Shown in pieces: positions 36,387 to 49,348 of a DNA stretch of 64,000 bases (within the stretch, counting starts at the first letter, position 1; each line of letters starts with the position of its first letter). The notes beneath the pieces were generated by a model, which was not told the origin of the DNA, searched no databases, and saw nothing but the letters and a program-made list of their open reading frames with translations. The DNA comes from Hofstenia miamia (Eukaryota; Xenacoelomorpha; Acoela). The stretch lies in the NCBI GenBank assembly GCA_004352715.1, contig SCFE01000052.1, positions 497,958 to 561,957 on the forward strand. Direction: 5' to 3'. The position numbers were made by a program, and so were the translations under genes.

Positions 36387-37312
36387 TTGTCATACTAATA
36401 TAGGAATTTCAATATTTGCTTGGCTTGATGCAATTCTACAGTTAAATGAATTTGTCTAGTTTGTTTTCAATATAAATTAGAAAGATTTGCAGTTATGACA
36501 AATAATGCGTAATCTATCCCTCACTCTTTTATTATGGCTATTATTTGATAGTTTATAAACATAGTTTTGCATAATACTTTCACTATGAAAATGACAGAAA
36601 ATGAAGAAAGAATAAATTACTATAGTAGATACATTTGTGGAATATGTCTTTGCAGCCCAAGTTGGGCACGGTTGGGCACTACTCAACTTGCACCACTGCT
36701 AATATTAACTAACTTCAATCACTAGTTAAGTCGTTCGTTAACAATGCTGCCATTGTAAAATTTAAATAACTTTAAAACTTGCTTCACAAATCGAAAGCGC
36801 TTGAGTAATTTACAATTTGCTATTTTATTGTTAGTATATATAATGACGTTGCATGCGTTCCAGCCAGAAAAGATGCTGGTTACGCCTCATCCTTAAAACA
36901 AAAACCACTTCCCAATAGGAGCATCTTCCAGCGTAAATGTGTCATTTGGGTATGGTGATTTCATGAATTACGACATTGCCCTTCTCCAATTCAAAATTCT
37001 GGCTATGCCCCCTCCCCGAAATTAAAATCCTGACTATGTCCTGTTAAAGTTAAGGTTGTACGGTCTATGGTGTTTATTAAGTGAAATATTGTTGAATTCA
37101 GATTTAATGGTATTACATTTTATAAAACAATGAATTATTTAATATTTTGCAAGGAACTTGCAAACCATTTCTCTCCATATTCTAATTAATCAAATTGCAC
37201 TATTCAAAAACCCAAAATCATTCATTTTCACGTGTCTTTCATTACGTATAAAGTTGTTTTTGATAATTATTATGACAATTTCAATAAATATACTCGAGAT
37301 ATTCTCCATAAT

Positions 37313-37356
<44 letters not shown>

Positions 37357-40300
37357 ACCAAATCTTGGGATTTTCGAAGTTAATTCGGGACTCAATCCTT
37401 AGATATTTTTCTTGTAAATCCTAGCATCTTTGATATTAGAAGTTTAAATTTTCACAGACAAGTTTATTGTTTTGCTACTTGAAATTGTGTGTACAGCTCG
37501 TAAAACTAAGAATAATATTTTTTTGAAGAAATCCAAATTTTAAAATTCAAGCATTCTCTCACTGAGAAATTGATTAAATTAACAGATTTAGTGAATGAAC
37601 AAAATGACATAATGAAAAAATCTTATAAATATAGAATGCATTATTATGATAAAACTGCCCAACAAAATTTAATGAATTATTTTTTTTTATTATTCTAGGT
37701 CAATTTTTGCGTTGAATATGAAGTTTGCTTGGAGTTCAAGCGGACAGATTTATAAAAAATGCAAAAAAAATTAATTTTGGATAACTATGATCTATTACAT
37801 TTCCATTATTTCGTTTCTACATTAAGCCCTGTAGAAGCATAAAGTTTGCAAATTACAATTTCAAGTTCACCTTAACTCTCATTCACTGGGCTTAGTCCAA
37901 AACAACCATATCATAATCTATTAATTTTAACCGAATTTGGTATGAATAAAATGGTCTATAAACACAAATAGCCAACAAAGTTTTCTAACTTGTAATGATG
38001 AATGCTGATATGGATATAGATGCGATAAAGAGTAATCAAGAGCACCTTAGTTGTTTGAGACATAATGCCAATTGTAATCCAATTATGTGACATCAACAAA
38101 AGCTTAAAAACATTACTATTTTCTTTACATTCGTATAATAATAGAAGATTTGAAAAATACTGAATTATTGAAAAATTTAAGTACCTAATTTCAAAACAAA
38201 TTTTTAAAGAACTGTTAGCGTAAGTTAAGGAAATATTTCATGTAAATTGAAGAACTACTTAACCATAAAAAACTGCATTCCAGTAAATGAAGCAAAATAA
38301 TACCGGTACAAAAGTGCAAATAAAAAATTTTTAACATTGGATTTCCTTCTATCATTTAAGAACGTATCTTCTCAAGTCAATTTTCAGCAATACTCTGGAA
38401 GCATAAACAGCACTGATAATCTTCGTAGCGATTTTCCAGCTCACTATTAAAACTAATAAGCAAGCATCTTAAATTATTATTTTTAGGTTAGCATTTTAGG
38501 ATTAAGTAAAACAAAAAATAAAGGGAATCGTTCTTTTTGAAATCACATTTCACTTTTTAAGAAATTTGTTACATAAAAATTGTGCAAAAACTAGAAAATC
38601 ATCTCTAAAATAGAAAAAGTATGATTTTACAAAACAGTATTTAGTTGAAAATCTTCAAGTTAGAAGTAAAAAATATTGTAAGAATCGTACTTTCCATGTA
38701 ATTTTAGCCTAAAATCATATAAAAATAATCGTGTTGGACAGTGTAACTCAATATATGAAGTAGACTGAGATATTCAGTCGTATCAATTTTCAAATAATAA
38801 CTTTTCGCCGAACTTAAATTATCTGCACAGTAAAAGTCTATCAACTAAATGATATGTCGCGTTACCAATATTTTTCTAAAAAATCATGACAGGACTATAC
38901 CAAATGTAAAGTTCTTTTAATATGCTTTAAATAGGTTTTTATCAACATTTAAGAAAGTCTGTAATATATTTATATACAGCTTTAGAACAGTAACAGACTC
39001 TAATATATATGTATATTACTGGATATAATTTCTGTAATAACGGGATATCCCGAGACCCAGGGACTCAAGCATTTCGGGAATACAATCCCGGGATAAAAAA
39101 TTAATAACCCTAATATATATATATATATATATATGCAAAGAGTTGCAAGAATACATTGATTGTGTCTTGCAGTGATTTCCAGTAAATTTTCAGTTAAAAA
39201 CTTTTAGCACCAACCAAAAATATTTGGCATTAACTAAAATTATTAACAATTGACCCATGTAGTATGAAATAATATGTATTCGTAGCAGAACTTATTCTCA
39301 ACCTAGTGTAGTGTGTGAAAAAACCTCACACAGTTCTCTCTACCAATTACCAGTTCTATCAACCGTTATTTGAAGAGCAAACATTCATATAGATTGCAAG
39401 ACTAACAAACGCTTACGTGACAAAATTTGAATAACTGATTTACACAGTTCAAGAGAAAACAGTCGAATATAAATTTCTCGATTATTTATATCTTGCTATT
39501 GGCAAAATCTAATGCAAACTGGAATAATGCATGGCACATTTAAATCTTTTGTAGTGGTATCCTCACTTACATACTTAATTTTTAGATAATTCTTCTCCCA
39601 ACAATGCACTTTATTAGTGAGTTTAAACATTATTGTCAAGAGAAATAATTAGATAAGTAGTTAATAGCTTTCGATTGTTTCCAGCTTATTTCAGTAATTG
39701 CACCTTAGCCAAATGATTTATCTGGTAATTTTTACTATCAGCAGTCTACAATGGCCGCCTATTCTTCAGAATAATCAATTCGAAACTATCGACCATGTTT
39801 GTAGAAACTTCTATTTACCAGTTGTTTTCAACTTAACATTATTCTCATGTGACTATGTGCCTCACCTCAGACTTTTTCACCCCACTTCCACTGCTATAGG
39901 CAATCAGAAATATTCAAGTTTCATATTAATTATGGTAATTGATTTTTGTAAGATAACGGGTTTTCTGTTTATTACATACGTATTTGACTTAAAATCAACC
40001 CGAATTCTGATGAAAATTAGTTAATTCTGATGAAAATTAGTTCTTTGTAATATGATGAAATCGCACAGTTTATCCATATGCAGTAAACAAATAGAAGTGG
40101 TTTTCATATCGAAACCAAGTTGTATCATCACAATACAGACCAGTACTCAAACTCACAATCACAATGCCAATTTGGTATACCAATATCCTACTCATACCCA
40201 CCTTTCATTTATGCATTAACCAAAATTATACGAATAGTTGATGAACACTTTTTATTCTATAGCAAAGTTTGTCAATTTTGCTCATTTAATTACAAATGTA

Positions 40301-40992
40301 GTCTTGTTCGATTTTAGCATCTCAAAAAATGGCATTATACCATTTTCTGTAAACTAAAAATGAATTTAGCGCAAAAAGGCTTATAGTGGTTAAATTTACC
40401 AAACATTTTCACTAAAATACTTTGCATTAAATAATTATCAAAGCCTTATACCCAAATGCCTGAGCACTGAAAACATATTGTTATTAGTAAAATTGCAAAA
40501 CAACCAGCATTATCTTTATATAAATAAATGTTTTAGTTGAAAACAGTCAGATATTTAAAAAATAGATGCATTCAAATGTCAAAAATATATAATGCATTTA
40601 TAGAATTGTTGTATTTACATATTAAAGCTTTTAATATTGATAATTCCTAATGTAGGCCGCTGCATGCATGTTCAATAAAAAATGAAAAAGAAGAAATATT
40701 AGCATTTATAATGCAATTGATTTTTCAAGAAAATAAAAATCCAAAATATCTCTTTTATAGATATTTATCTTAGTAAGTATTTACTTAACCAGAAGTTTGT
40801 TTTTATACTTAATAAACATAAGCAAAGGAATTGTGTAGCAATAGATTGAACCAGTGTTAGAAGTCTGATGCCTTCAAATGCATGGTAGCCCACTGAATAA
40901 AAAATTTGCCACTATCTTTTAAGTCTGAAAATATGTAATGAAATTTATGAAAAATAAGTCACTTTTTTATGTGCTTCCTATCACTAAAACAC
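36385..40992. other. Mostly AT-rich non-coding stretch
   Basis: A TA tract lies at 37317-37351 and another at 39112-39134. The patch 36850-37045 contains repeated phrases such as TTCTGGCTATGCCCC and TCCTGACTATGTCC, which look like an old transposon end. The longest frame outside the Tc1 element is 39713-40024 (103 residues from its first ATG). It has no recognisable domain, and a frame of this length is about what chance gives at this base composition. A 19-20 bp direct repeat (AATTCTGATGAAAATTAGTT) overlaps its end at 40004-40042. Confidence 0.45.
39040..39112. repeat. GGGAT/ATCCC-rich repeat fragment
   Basis: A GC-rich patch with CGGGATATCCCGAG, TTTCGGGAA and ATCCCGGGAT words within AT-rich DNA, ending in TAATAACCCTA just before a TA tract. 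It resembles one arm of a DNA transposon with iterated subterminal motifs. I could not find the opposite arm. Confidence 0.35.
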
Positions 40993-41142
40993 TTAACTCT
41001 TTGAGGGGCAAGAAGTGAAAATCTATCCAGTCGAAAGGGAACTAAAATGTGGTTACCAGTGCTAACCACTGCCTCGCAACCTAGCAAAAAAAATATTAAA
41101 AAGGTGGTTAGCACTGTAAACCACCGCCCTTCAAAGAGTTAA
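40993..41142. mobile_element. piggyBac-like MITE with TTAA target duplication
   Basis: A 142-bp element (40997-41138) lies between TTAA tetranucleotides at 40993-40996 and 41139-41142. The ends are inverted: CTCTTTGAGGGGC on the left and GCCCTTCAAAGAG on the right. Internally GTGGTTACCAGTGCTAACCA is repeated in inverted form as GGTTAGCACTGTAAACCACC, so the whole unit is close to a palindrome. TTAA duplication is the hallmark of piggyBac (established knowledge), and TTAACYCTTTGA-type ends are usual for such MITEs. It has no coding capacity. Confidence 0.8.
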
Positions 41143-43241
41143 TTGTTTGTTAATTTGTTACGGAATTTCATCGATGGAATGGGGTCCTCGCTTAATATAG
41201 TCAAGCAAGCACTATCGAAAATTGAAACACAATGAAGGCATATTGTTTTCAAGAGATGAATAATGAAAACTATTGCAGTTACAATCCATTAACAGCGGTA
41301 CAGTTACATACATCTAGATTGTATTTATGGGAGAATTGATGACGGATTGCTTTGGTAAAGTTGTCGCTTCCGCCTCTGCTGAATTACTAAATCTTAGTCA
41401 ATTGTATATTTAAATCAAGGGGGTTATTCCGGGGTCACTAATCGAGCTAGTCGGAAACGTTTGACAGAAGATTACAATATATTTGTGTTGGGATGAGACG
41501 TGAGTAAAATTTAACCTTTGCGACACTAAGGCTATGCGAGTATTTGTTTAATACTGTATACTCCAGGTATTAAGTTTCCGTTTCGCCATTGCATTGCTCC
41601 CAATGAGCGATATTAGCCACACGGCCTAAACATCTAAACATCATCACCAATCACAGGGAGTCAATGTAACCAAATTCAAGAATATATGGTCATTAGAAAT
41701 AGGAAATTTACACGGAATAAAAAACCTAATTTTCAATACTAAATGTCATAATATTTTAATGATTTGTACATTTATAATTTTTAAACCAATGAATTTTAGT
41801 TTGGCTAATGATGGTACAGTAAGTACCAAAAGTTAATTTTTAAATAATTAAGCAAATATATATATATATATATATATATATACAACTGTTATTTTACTTT
41901 AATAATTATTGCTCATTATATTGCTTAGTAAACAGCATTCATCAAAGAAAACTCGTATTAAAGGACTTCGTTTTATCAACAATAATGTTTCCTGTTTTGT
42001 AAAATTGTAACAATAACTTTCCTGAAGTTGTTCAAATTACTTAAATTTCTGAAGTTAATGATATATTAACACTATCCTCCTCAGAATTCAATTATCTATT
42101 TCAATTGTATCAACTTGAAATTTTTTTTGCAAAAGGAAGTAGGTATTTCAATAAATCAAGCAATATTACATCTGCTAATTGTATACTTCTTTCTTTCAGT
42201 TTCTGATATTAAAATATAATATTCCTTAATAAAGCTAAAAAATGCGATTGTATTTCTTGTGTTATTTGTATTTAAATAATTACGCTGTATAGTCAACTTC
42301 CAATAAAAATGCATTAAAAACAGGGGTATGAAAATTTACTGCAGTTTCAAAACTTTTTCAATTTCTTCTATGCAGTTGTAAAATTTCATCGCTTCATATA
42401 AATTAACGAGTATCTGTCTACAAACCTATTAAAAGGCTCTAATTATTTATTTTTATGTTTAGAAACTCTAGACTAAAAACTTTTGTATATCAGACTTGAA
42501 GGACTTTATTCTTGAATTTTAAATAAATTTCAAAGGTGGATTGCGTTATTTGAAAAATAGATTCTATGGTATTCATTTCCTGAGGATTAATACATTTTTG
42601 ACCGAAGACTTTCCAAGGCAAACCTCGGTTAATTTTATATTGAACTATTGTGTAATTTCACGGTTGTCAAAGATTCCCTCCAAGGAATCATCGCAGAGCT
42701 AGATTGTGAAAAAAATTATTCAGCCTAACCACCAACTATTGAAGCATTTAAAATAATTGTAACTTATGGCGACAATTCAACTAAATTAAATCCCCAATGA
42801 TATTGAAGGTAACTTTCAATCTTCTAGCAATTGAAAACATCATTTCTCGGAATATTCTTTTCAATACACGTTATTTGTATAAATGAAAAGTTTTGCAAAG
42901 CCAATTTTGTTATAACATCAGATTTTAGATGTGGTTGGAAGAAATGCAATATATTAAATTTCATTTTAAAATTGTAAATTGGTTGCAACGTGATATAGCC
43001 AAATTATTTGCGTTTATAACAGAAATTTAGAGGTATTCCATTTTATATTGATAAAGGCCTGTAAAAGTACTTAACGGTTACTTAACTTAAAATAAATTTA
43101 TGTTTTAGAAAGCCTGAATAAGCAAAGTAATGCTTTCTTCTATAATGAGCACCTAAACAATTCAATAGATAAAGCTCAAAGGCCACAATTGGTGTCAATA
43201 TTTACTCGAATGTCTTATTTTATAATTTTGATGTAAAGATG
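41143..43241. other. Non-coding stretch
   Basis: The first roughly 500 bases (41150-41650) are somewhat GC-richer and may hold remnants of an old repeat, but no ends or coding frame could be matched. A TA tract is at 41866-41882. The remainder is plain AT-rich sequence. Confidence 0.45.
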
Positions 43242-43261
43242 CAATCAAGGCTGTACTCCTG
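43242..43261 (+). repeat. 5' flank of the array, part of the parental element
   Basis: CAATCAAGGCTG at 43242-43253 is nearly the reverse complement of the last bases of the array (CAGCCCTTGATTG, 44497-44509). It also matches the start of the dispersed copy at 12408. This suggests that the array sits within a short inverted-repeat element whose core was multiplied. Confidence 0.5.
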
Positions 43262-44509
43262 AATAATTAGCTAGAGGAGCTCTAATTTTGAGCACTGTAT
43301 TTTTAAATTATTTTTACTCAAATTTAATTTTTCAACAAATAAAGTCCAAACAATTATTTAACTTTAACAATTGGAGCTGGGTCCCCAATCAGATTTAACA
43401 AAGTGAGCTGAGCCTCCTCGAGTACAATTGTGGATGTGCTGCACACCTGAAAATTTTCAGCCTTTGATTGAATAATTAGCTAGAGGAGCTCTAATTTTGA
43501 GCACTGTATTTTTAAATTATTTTTACTCAAATTTAATTTTTCAACAAATAAAGTCCAAACAATTATTTAACTTTAACAATTGGAGCTGGGTCCCCAATCA
43601 GATTTAACAAAGTGAGCTGAGCCTCCTCGAGTACAATTGTGGATGTGCTGCACACCTGAAAATTTTCAGCCTTTGATTGAATAATTAGCTAGAGGAGCTC
43701 TAATTTTGAGCACTGTATTTTTAAATTATTTTTACTCAAATTTAATTTTTCAACAAATAAAGTCCAAACAATTATTTAACTTTAACAATTGGAGCTGGGT
43801 CCCCAATCAGATTTAACAAAGTGAGCTGAGCCTCCTCGAGTACAATTGTGGATGTGCTGCACACCTGAAAATTTTCAGCCTTTGATTGAATAATTAGCTA
43901 GAGGAGCTCTAATTTTGAGCACTGTATTTTTAAATTATTTTTACTCAAATTTAATTTTTCAACAAATAAAGTCCAAACAATTATTTAACTTTAACAATTG
44001 GAGCTGGGTCCCCAATCAGATTTAACAAAGTGAGCTGAGCCTCCTCGAGTACAATTGTGGATGTGCTGCACACCTGAAAATTTTCAGCCTTTGATTGAAT
44101 AATTAGCTAGAGGAGCTCTAATTTTGAGCACTGTATTTTTAAATTATTTTTACTCAAATTTAATTTTTCAACAAATAAAGTCCAAACAATTATTTAACTT
44201 TAACAATTGGAGCTGGGTCCCCAATCAGATTTAACAAAGTGAGCTGAGCCTCCTCGAGTACAATTGTGGATGTGCTGCACACCTGAAAATTTTCAGCCTT
44301 TGATTGAATAATTAGCTAGAGGAGCTCTAATTTTGAGCACTGTATTTTTAAATTATTTTTACTCAAATTTAATTTTTCAACAAATAAAGTCCAAACAATT
44401 ATTTAACTTTAACAATTGGAGCTGGGTCCCCAATCAGATTTAACAAAGTGAGCTGAGCCTCCTCGAGTACAATTGTGCTGCACACCTGAAAATTTTCAGC
44501 CCTTGATTG
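43262..44509 (+). repeat. Tandem array, six units of 209 bp
   Basis: Units start at 43262, 43471, 43680, 43889, 44098 and 44307. The first five are 209 bp and appear identical by eye. The sixth is 203 bp, because GGATGT is lost within its AATTGTGCTGCACACC block, and it has one extra change near its end (CAGCCCTTG). Each unit contains TAGCTAGAGGAGCTCTAA, GGGTCCCCAATCAGATTT and CTGAGCCTCCTCGAG. No frame is open across the units. The array starts inside a longer element: the flank 43242-43260 still matches the single copy at 12408. Such sequence identity indicates recent amplification or homogenisation. Length in the true genome may be larger than assembled. Confidence 0.97.
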
Positions 44510-45026
44510 AAAAAAGCTGATTTCCCCTTTTCGCATAATAGTATTTATATTTTCAATGAAATCATACACATGCAGTTAAGTTATTGAAAAGTTTATCATT
44601 TTATTGTGCATGTAGTCGATTTCTGATAAAGGATCTGCAAAAAATCTTCTGAATTTTCTTTTTAAGTAGGTTAAATTGAAACAAAAGTCAGCGTTTCCTA
44701 ACATCTTAATTAAAGAGATCGGAAAGAGTTGGCCAAATTTTTTCTAGTTTCCTGTAGCACAATCGATTTCAAAAATTTTTAATTAGTTTTCCATGTATTT
44801 CATGAACGTCAAGATTTAATTAATCTTAAAATTTAATTGGATGCGAGTATTTTCAGCAGTGACATTTACAAATAATATTAAATTATACATAAATTGCTAT
44901 TATTTTAATTCAAAAGAATTATGTTTTTTAGCATTGCATTAGTGCTATTTTTATTGAAATAAATTTAACTATATATTGAAAATCGAGAAGCACCAATTGT
45001 TGGACTACGTTTACATTATTTTATTT

Positions 45027-45031
<5 letters not shown>

Positions 45032-45067
<36 letters not shown>
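45032..45067. repeat. (TA)n microsatellite
   Basis: About 35 bp of uninterrupted TA repeats. Confidence 0.9.
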
Positions 45068-45069
<2 letters not shown>

Positions 45070-46827
45070 CAAAAACAAAATATAAACTATGCAAGCATAC
45101 AAAAGAATGTTAATTTTTTTACTAAAATATCTACATTAAATTTAATACTGTATATATCTAAAATTAATATGCATTTTTTTAAAAGAAAGATGCAACCAAC
45201 AGTAAAACAACTCTTTCAAAATACAAATATATTCGTCTTTCATTCAGAAAAATCTGAAATATTAAAAAAATTATTTACTTCCAATAATAATGGAAGTTTA
45301 AAAATCGATTTTTGAATTTTCCTTTATCAAATCTGATGAAAGTAAACTGATAATGAAAAAACGCTGGAAAGAACTATGTACATCTTTTGTAAGCCATCCC
45401 GTGCAGTGCAAATAATACATTTTTTAATATTATCTATTGTTTGGTGTTGCTTTTACTCTTTTGATTTAACTGAATTAAACATAAATTTTAACAGACATTT
45501 AAATTATGCATATTTTTTTAGAAAAATCCATTAACTTATAAACAAAGCTATTTCATCATTCATTAAAAATGTAATGATTTATTTATAGATGCCATTGATA
45601 CTATTTGCTTTATTTTCAGGTCAAATAATCAATAATTTTATTGAAAATTACACTTGGCTAAGCAATTTCTTAAAGTGCAACTTCTGTTTGCCTATTATCA
45701 AGGTTGTAAATAACGTTACTTTATGAATCCGCTTCATTACACACGCCTGAAAAATCATAAATATTTGGAAAGAAACCAGATGATGTGTAAACACAAATTA
45801 AAAACCAATTCAAACGAATTAATGGTGGAAAAAATATATATCATATTAACAGTGTGTGCTTCTAAAGATTAACTGTGATGGTAAATTGTATGAAGTGGCA
45901 TTCAAGCTGGCAAATAGTACGAAAATGGTAGCCGCTATTTAACGTCTCAAAGTTTTATTGCTAGTTGTAAGGCAATGAATTTTAGGAATACAGTAATTCA
46001 TAAATGTGATATTTTGAAGACAAAATTATAATACGGACGCTTATCATTAATAGTATTGTGTGGTAAAACGTACAACATTTTTTTCGATGTCGCCTTTATT
46101 GCTGAACATGCTCAACATTTTAATAGCTTGAGGTTTGCAAATCACCAATTCCTGGGTTTCATTTTTTCTGTTTCTGTGAGTCTTTCTTCAGAAACTAATA
46201 CTTAAATTTAATACACAGAATAAAAGGAATATGCAGTTTTTGTGCAAACAGGTTTAGCGAGTATCATTTTCATTATCGTAGCCATCATGAAAAATATCTA
46301 AATTGAAATATGAGAATAAACACAATTAGTGACAAAAATACACAAGAAATGCTACCTCAAATCATTGAAGCCCTTCAAAATATTAGGAATTTATCGATGC
46401 TCTCGATGGAAAAATCGAATATTTCTAATGTTTTATATCTAAGAACAATTACATTTGGTAAGACAAAGAATAATGAAAAATTAAAGGATTCTTAAATTAT
46501 CCAATATTGTTGTGGAACAAATTAAACTACAATACACGAAAGGAAAAAATTATAAATTATTCAAGAAAAAGTTGAAATACAAAACATGAATGTCGATGAA
46601 AATGTCAATTACGTTACTAATTATAGAATAAGATGTACAACGCAAGAAAATTATTAGTTTAAATAATTGTATTTTATATTGTAACCAAGAATAATATAAT
46701 TCATATTATTACAAAACTCATATGTTGAAAAATGTATAATTTAGATTTTTAATAAGTTTGTGAAATTAATACAGGGTATATTTACATGACAATCTAAATA
46801 TATTGTGTTATTCTTGTTGTTCGTTTT

Positions 46828-46862
46828 GCTGTTGTTGTTGTTGTTGATGATGATGTTGTTTT
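46828..46862. repeat. TTG/TGA trinucleotide microsatellite
   Basis: GTTGTTGTTGTTGTTGATGA and then GATGTTGTT form a trinucleotide repeat of about 35 bp, the only clear trinucleotide array in the window. It lies in no open frame of useful length. Confidence 0.85.
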
Positions 46863-49312
46863 TTTAATTCCTTTTTTATGTGATACATAGTGTTCTATTT
46901 AAAATATACTTTGAAACTAACATTTTTATTGAGAATGGCTTGTACTGATTTGATTATAAATATATATATGAAATTGTTTTAATTTTGACACGATCTTTAC
47001 CTAGACAGATAGAATCAAGTATTTCCTAAACATATTTAATAGGAAATTAAAAAATTTCAACTCAGGATGTGACAGTCATTAAGAGATACATTTCTGGCTT
47101 AAGCATTTCCTATGCAATTATTGCAGATGTTAATCCAGGAAAACCCCGTATTCGGTGTGCTGCATAACAACTAACTGGCTTATAAAATCAGATCAATTTT
47201 CCTGATTTTTCAATAAATAATTTATATTATCTTGAAGATTAGATAAACATTGAAGAAAGAGTAAACTCGGTAAGTATACTCATATACAGTGCTCTATAAA
47301 TATATATATATATATATATATATAAATTACATATGTATATATATCTATATTTTTAGAGTCAAATTAGAGCTTGATTTTGAATTTTCCAAATGACCAACTT
47401 AATGAATTTCTACTATATGTAAAATAAATCTATGCCAATATTAATTTTGGCATTAAAAAAGAATCTTGGAAGTGTTATTAATAACAATACTATCAAGAAA
47501 CACGGTCCTTGAGGTAGAGACTAGAAGCTCCAACTTGTATTTCTGCAACACATTGTTATATGCTACTTAACATAATTTATAAAAACCAACAATTTTTGTA
47601 GTGTAATATCGAAAATTACTTTACTTTAAAAAGCTAATGTAATGATTCGCTCATTTATAATAACAACATGTATATTTACTTAAATCAAATAGTACAACTG
47701 CTACTATTTATCTAAATCTATGTTAAACTGTACGATTAGAGCTGTACAGAACACAGAATTTGAACCATAGTTGAAATTATTTATATAAAAGTTTATTAAA
47801 TATACCTATATTTATTAAATTTTTGATTCAATAATGAAGTGAATAAAAAGCTTGAATTTTTTGTTAAATATATCAAAATTCTTGTAAAAATAGAATGATA
47901 AAATTAGACAAATTCATTCTATTTTTAAATGTACAGAAATCATTTAAATACACTCTTCAATAGGGTTATCTATATGAATAGAAACAGCTATGTTTTGCTG
48001 TTTCTGCAATGAAATTCTGATCTCTTCATTACCTGAACATTAAAAATTGAAAGAATCTAATTTTTTTAATAAAAAGTTAGAGTTTTTAATGAAAAATAGT
48101 AAATTATTTCAAGAAATACACTTTAGTACACATTTTCAAATTTCATCGTAGGTTTAGAGAAATGAGCCTGTAAATCTGGAAAAACATAGACAGCTTAAGG
48201 TTAATGTTAATGACATAGTGAATACGCTCTAAAAATTTAATACCTTGAATTCCAAAAACTAAGCCATATACGAAAGATTCGAGTATTTGAAAAAATCAAT
48301 TCCTTTGTCTCTGGAAATATTGATTTCTTCGGAATAAACAAAATAGGACTTGGCACAATGAACGTCAGTTCGTTTGAAATTTAAGATGTAAATTTCGAGT
48401 ACAGCTACGTAATGTTCTTGTTTAACGTTGAACATGAAATTAAATTTTGAGACATAAAAAATTTCCTGGTGAATTTTGTTTTTGCAGTTACGAAGTTTGA
48501 ATAATTCAACATCAAAATAACTATTTAGCGCTATCATTAGTTTACTCAGCTTTCAAATAACACTTATCTTTAATATAAAGTAAAGTATTACAAATTTATT
48601 CATTGCGTGTATAACATATTCAAGCCAAGATCTGAAACAATATCAGCAAATAATATTGGAGATTCCTTTAAATATATCTGAAGAAATTCATCTATATTTA
48701 AAGCAGACTACTCTTCATTTATTAAAATTCAAGTTGATTAAATTTGAATTACTTCAAGCAATAACGTTAGTTATTTCATTTTGAATAACTTCATGAAATA
48801 GACTATCAATGACTATTACAGTATATATATAAAAATAATATATATATATATATATAGATATAGATCTATATGCATTTAAGGAGGCATACTTAATCAAATT
48901 AATCATTTTCTTGTGTTTAAGTTACTACTATGAACACATGCTAAAGTCCACTTAACATGATCAAGATGAACATTATCACTCTCTGTCACTATTTATTTGT
49001 AACCCTTTGAACTCCATCTATTTCAGTCTAACATTCATAACTTATATTTTTCTTTTTCTGACTTTTCCATTTACATTTTAAAAATGGAATTTCTTTTAAA
49101 ATTATTATACGTAATATCTTATCTAAATTAATTCTCTTCATATTCTTTACATTAAGGATTTGCTGGTGATAGTCAAACACGAAAATTTAATCATTAGGTA
49201 CTCATTCAAATCTGATCGGAGTTGGTGGGAATGATCATTTCTACAGCCACCCAAATATAGAAAAAATTTCATCAACTTATAGTTTATATAAATGAAATTA
49301 TAACCATAATTT

Positions 49313-49348
<36 letters not shown>

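Noticed and set aside
36656-36672. GCCCAAGTTGGGC palindrome-like site
   Set aside because: Too short, with no partner or context to suggest function.
39713-40024. 103-residue open frame, the longest outside the Tc1 element
   Set aside because: It has no recognisable domain. With roughly 70% AT, about 8% of random codons are stops, so one or so frames of this length are expected by chance in six frames of 64 kb.
43262-44509. The regular 209-bp array considered as a CRISPR or tandem gene array
   Set aside because: There are no spacers, since units abut and are identical throughout. There is no open frame, and the context is eukaryotic.
48259-48537. 92-residue minus-strand frame with ATG start and balanced composition
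   Set aside because: No motif was recognised and no flanking splice or promoter signal could be supported. The length is compatible with chance.
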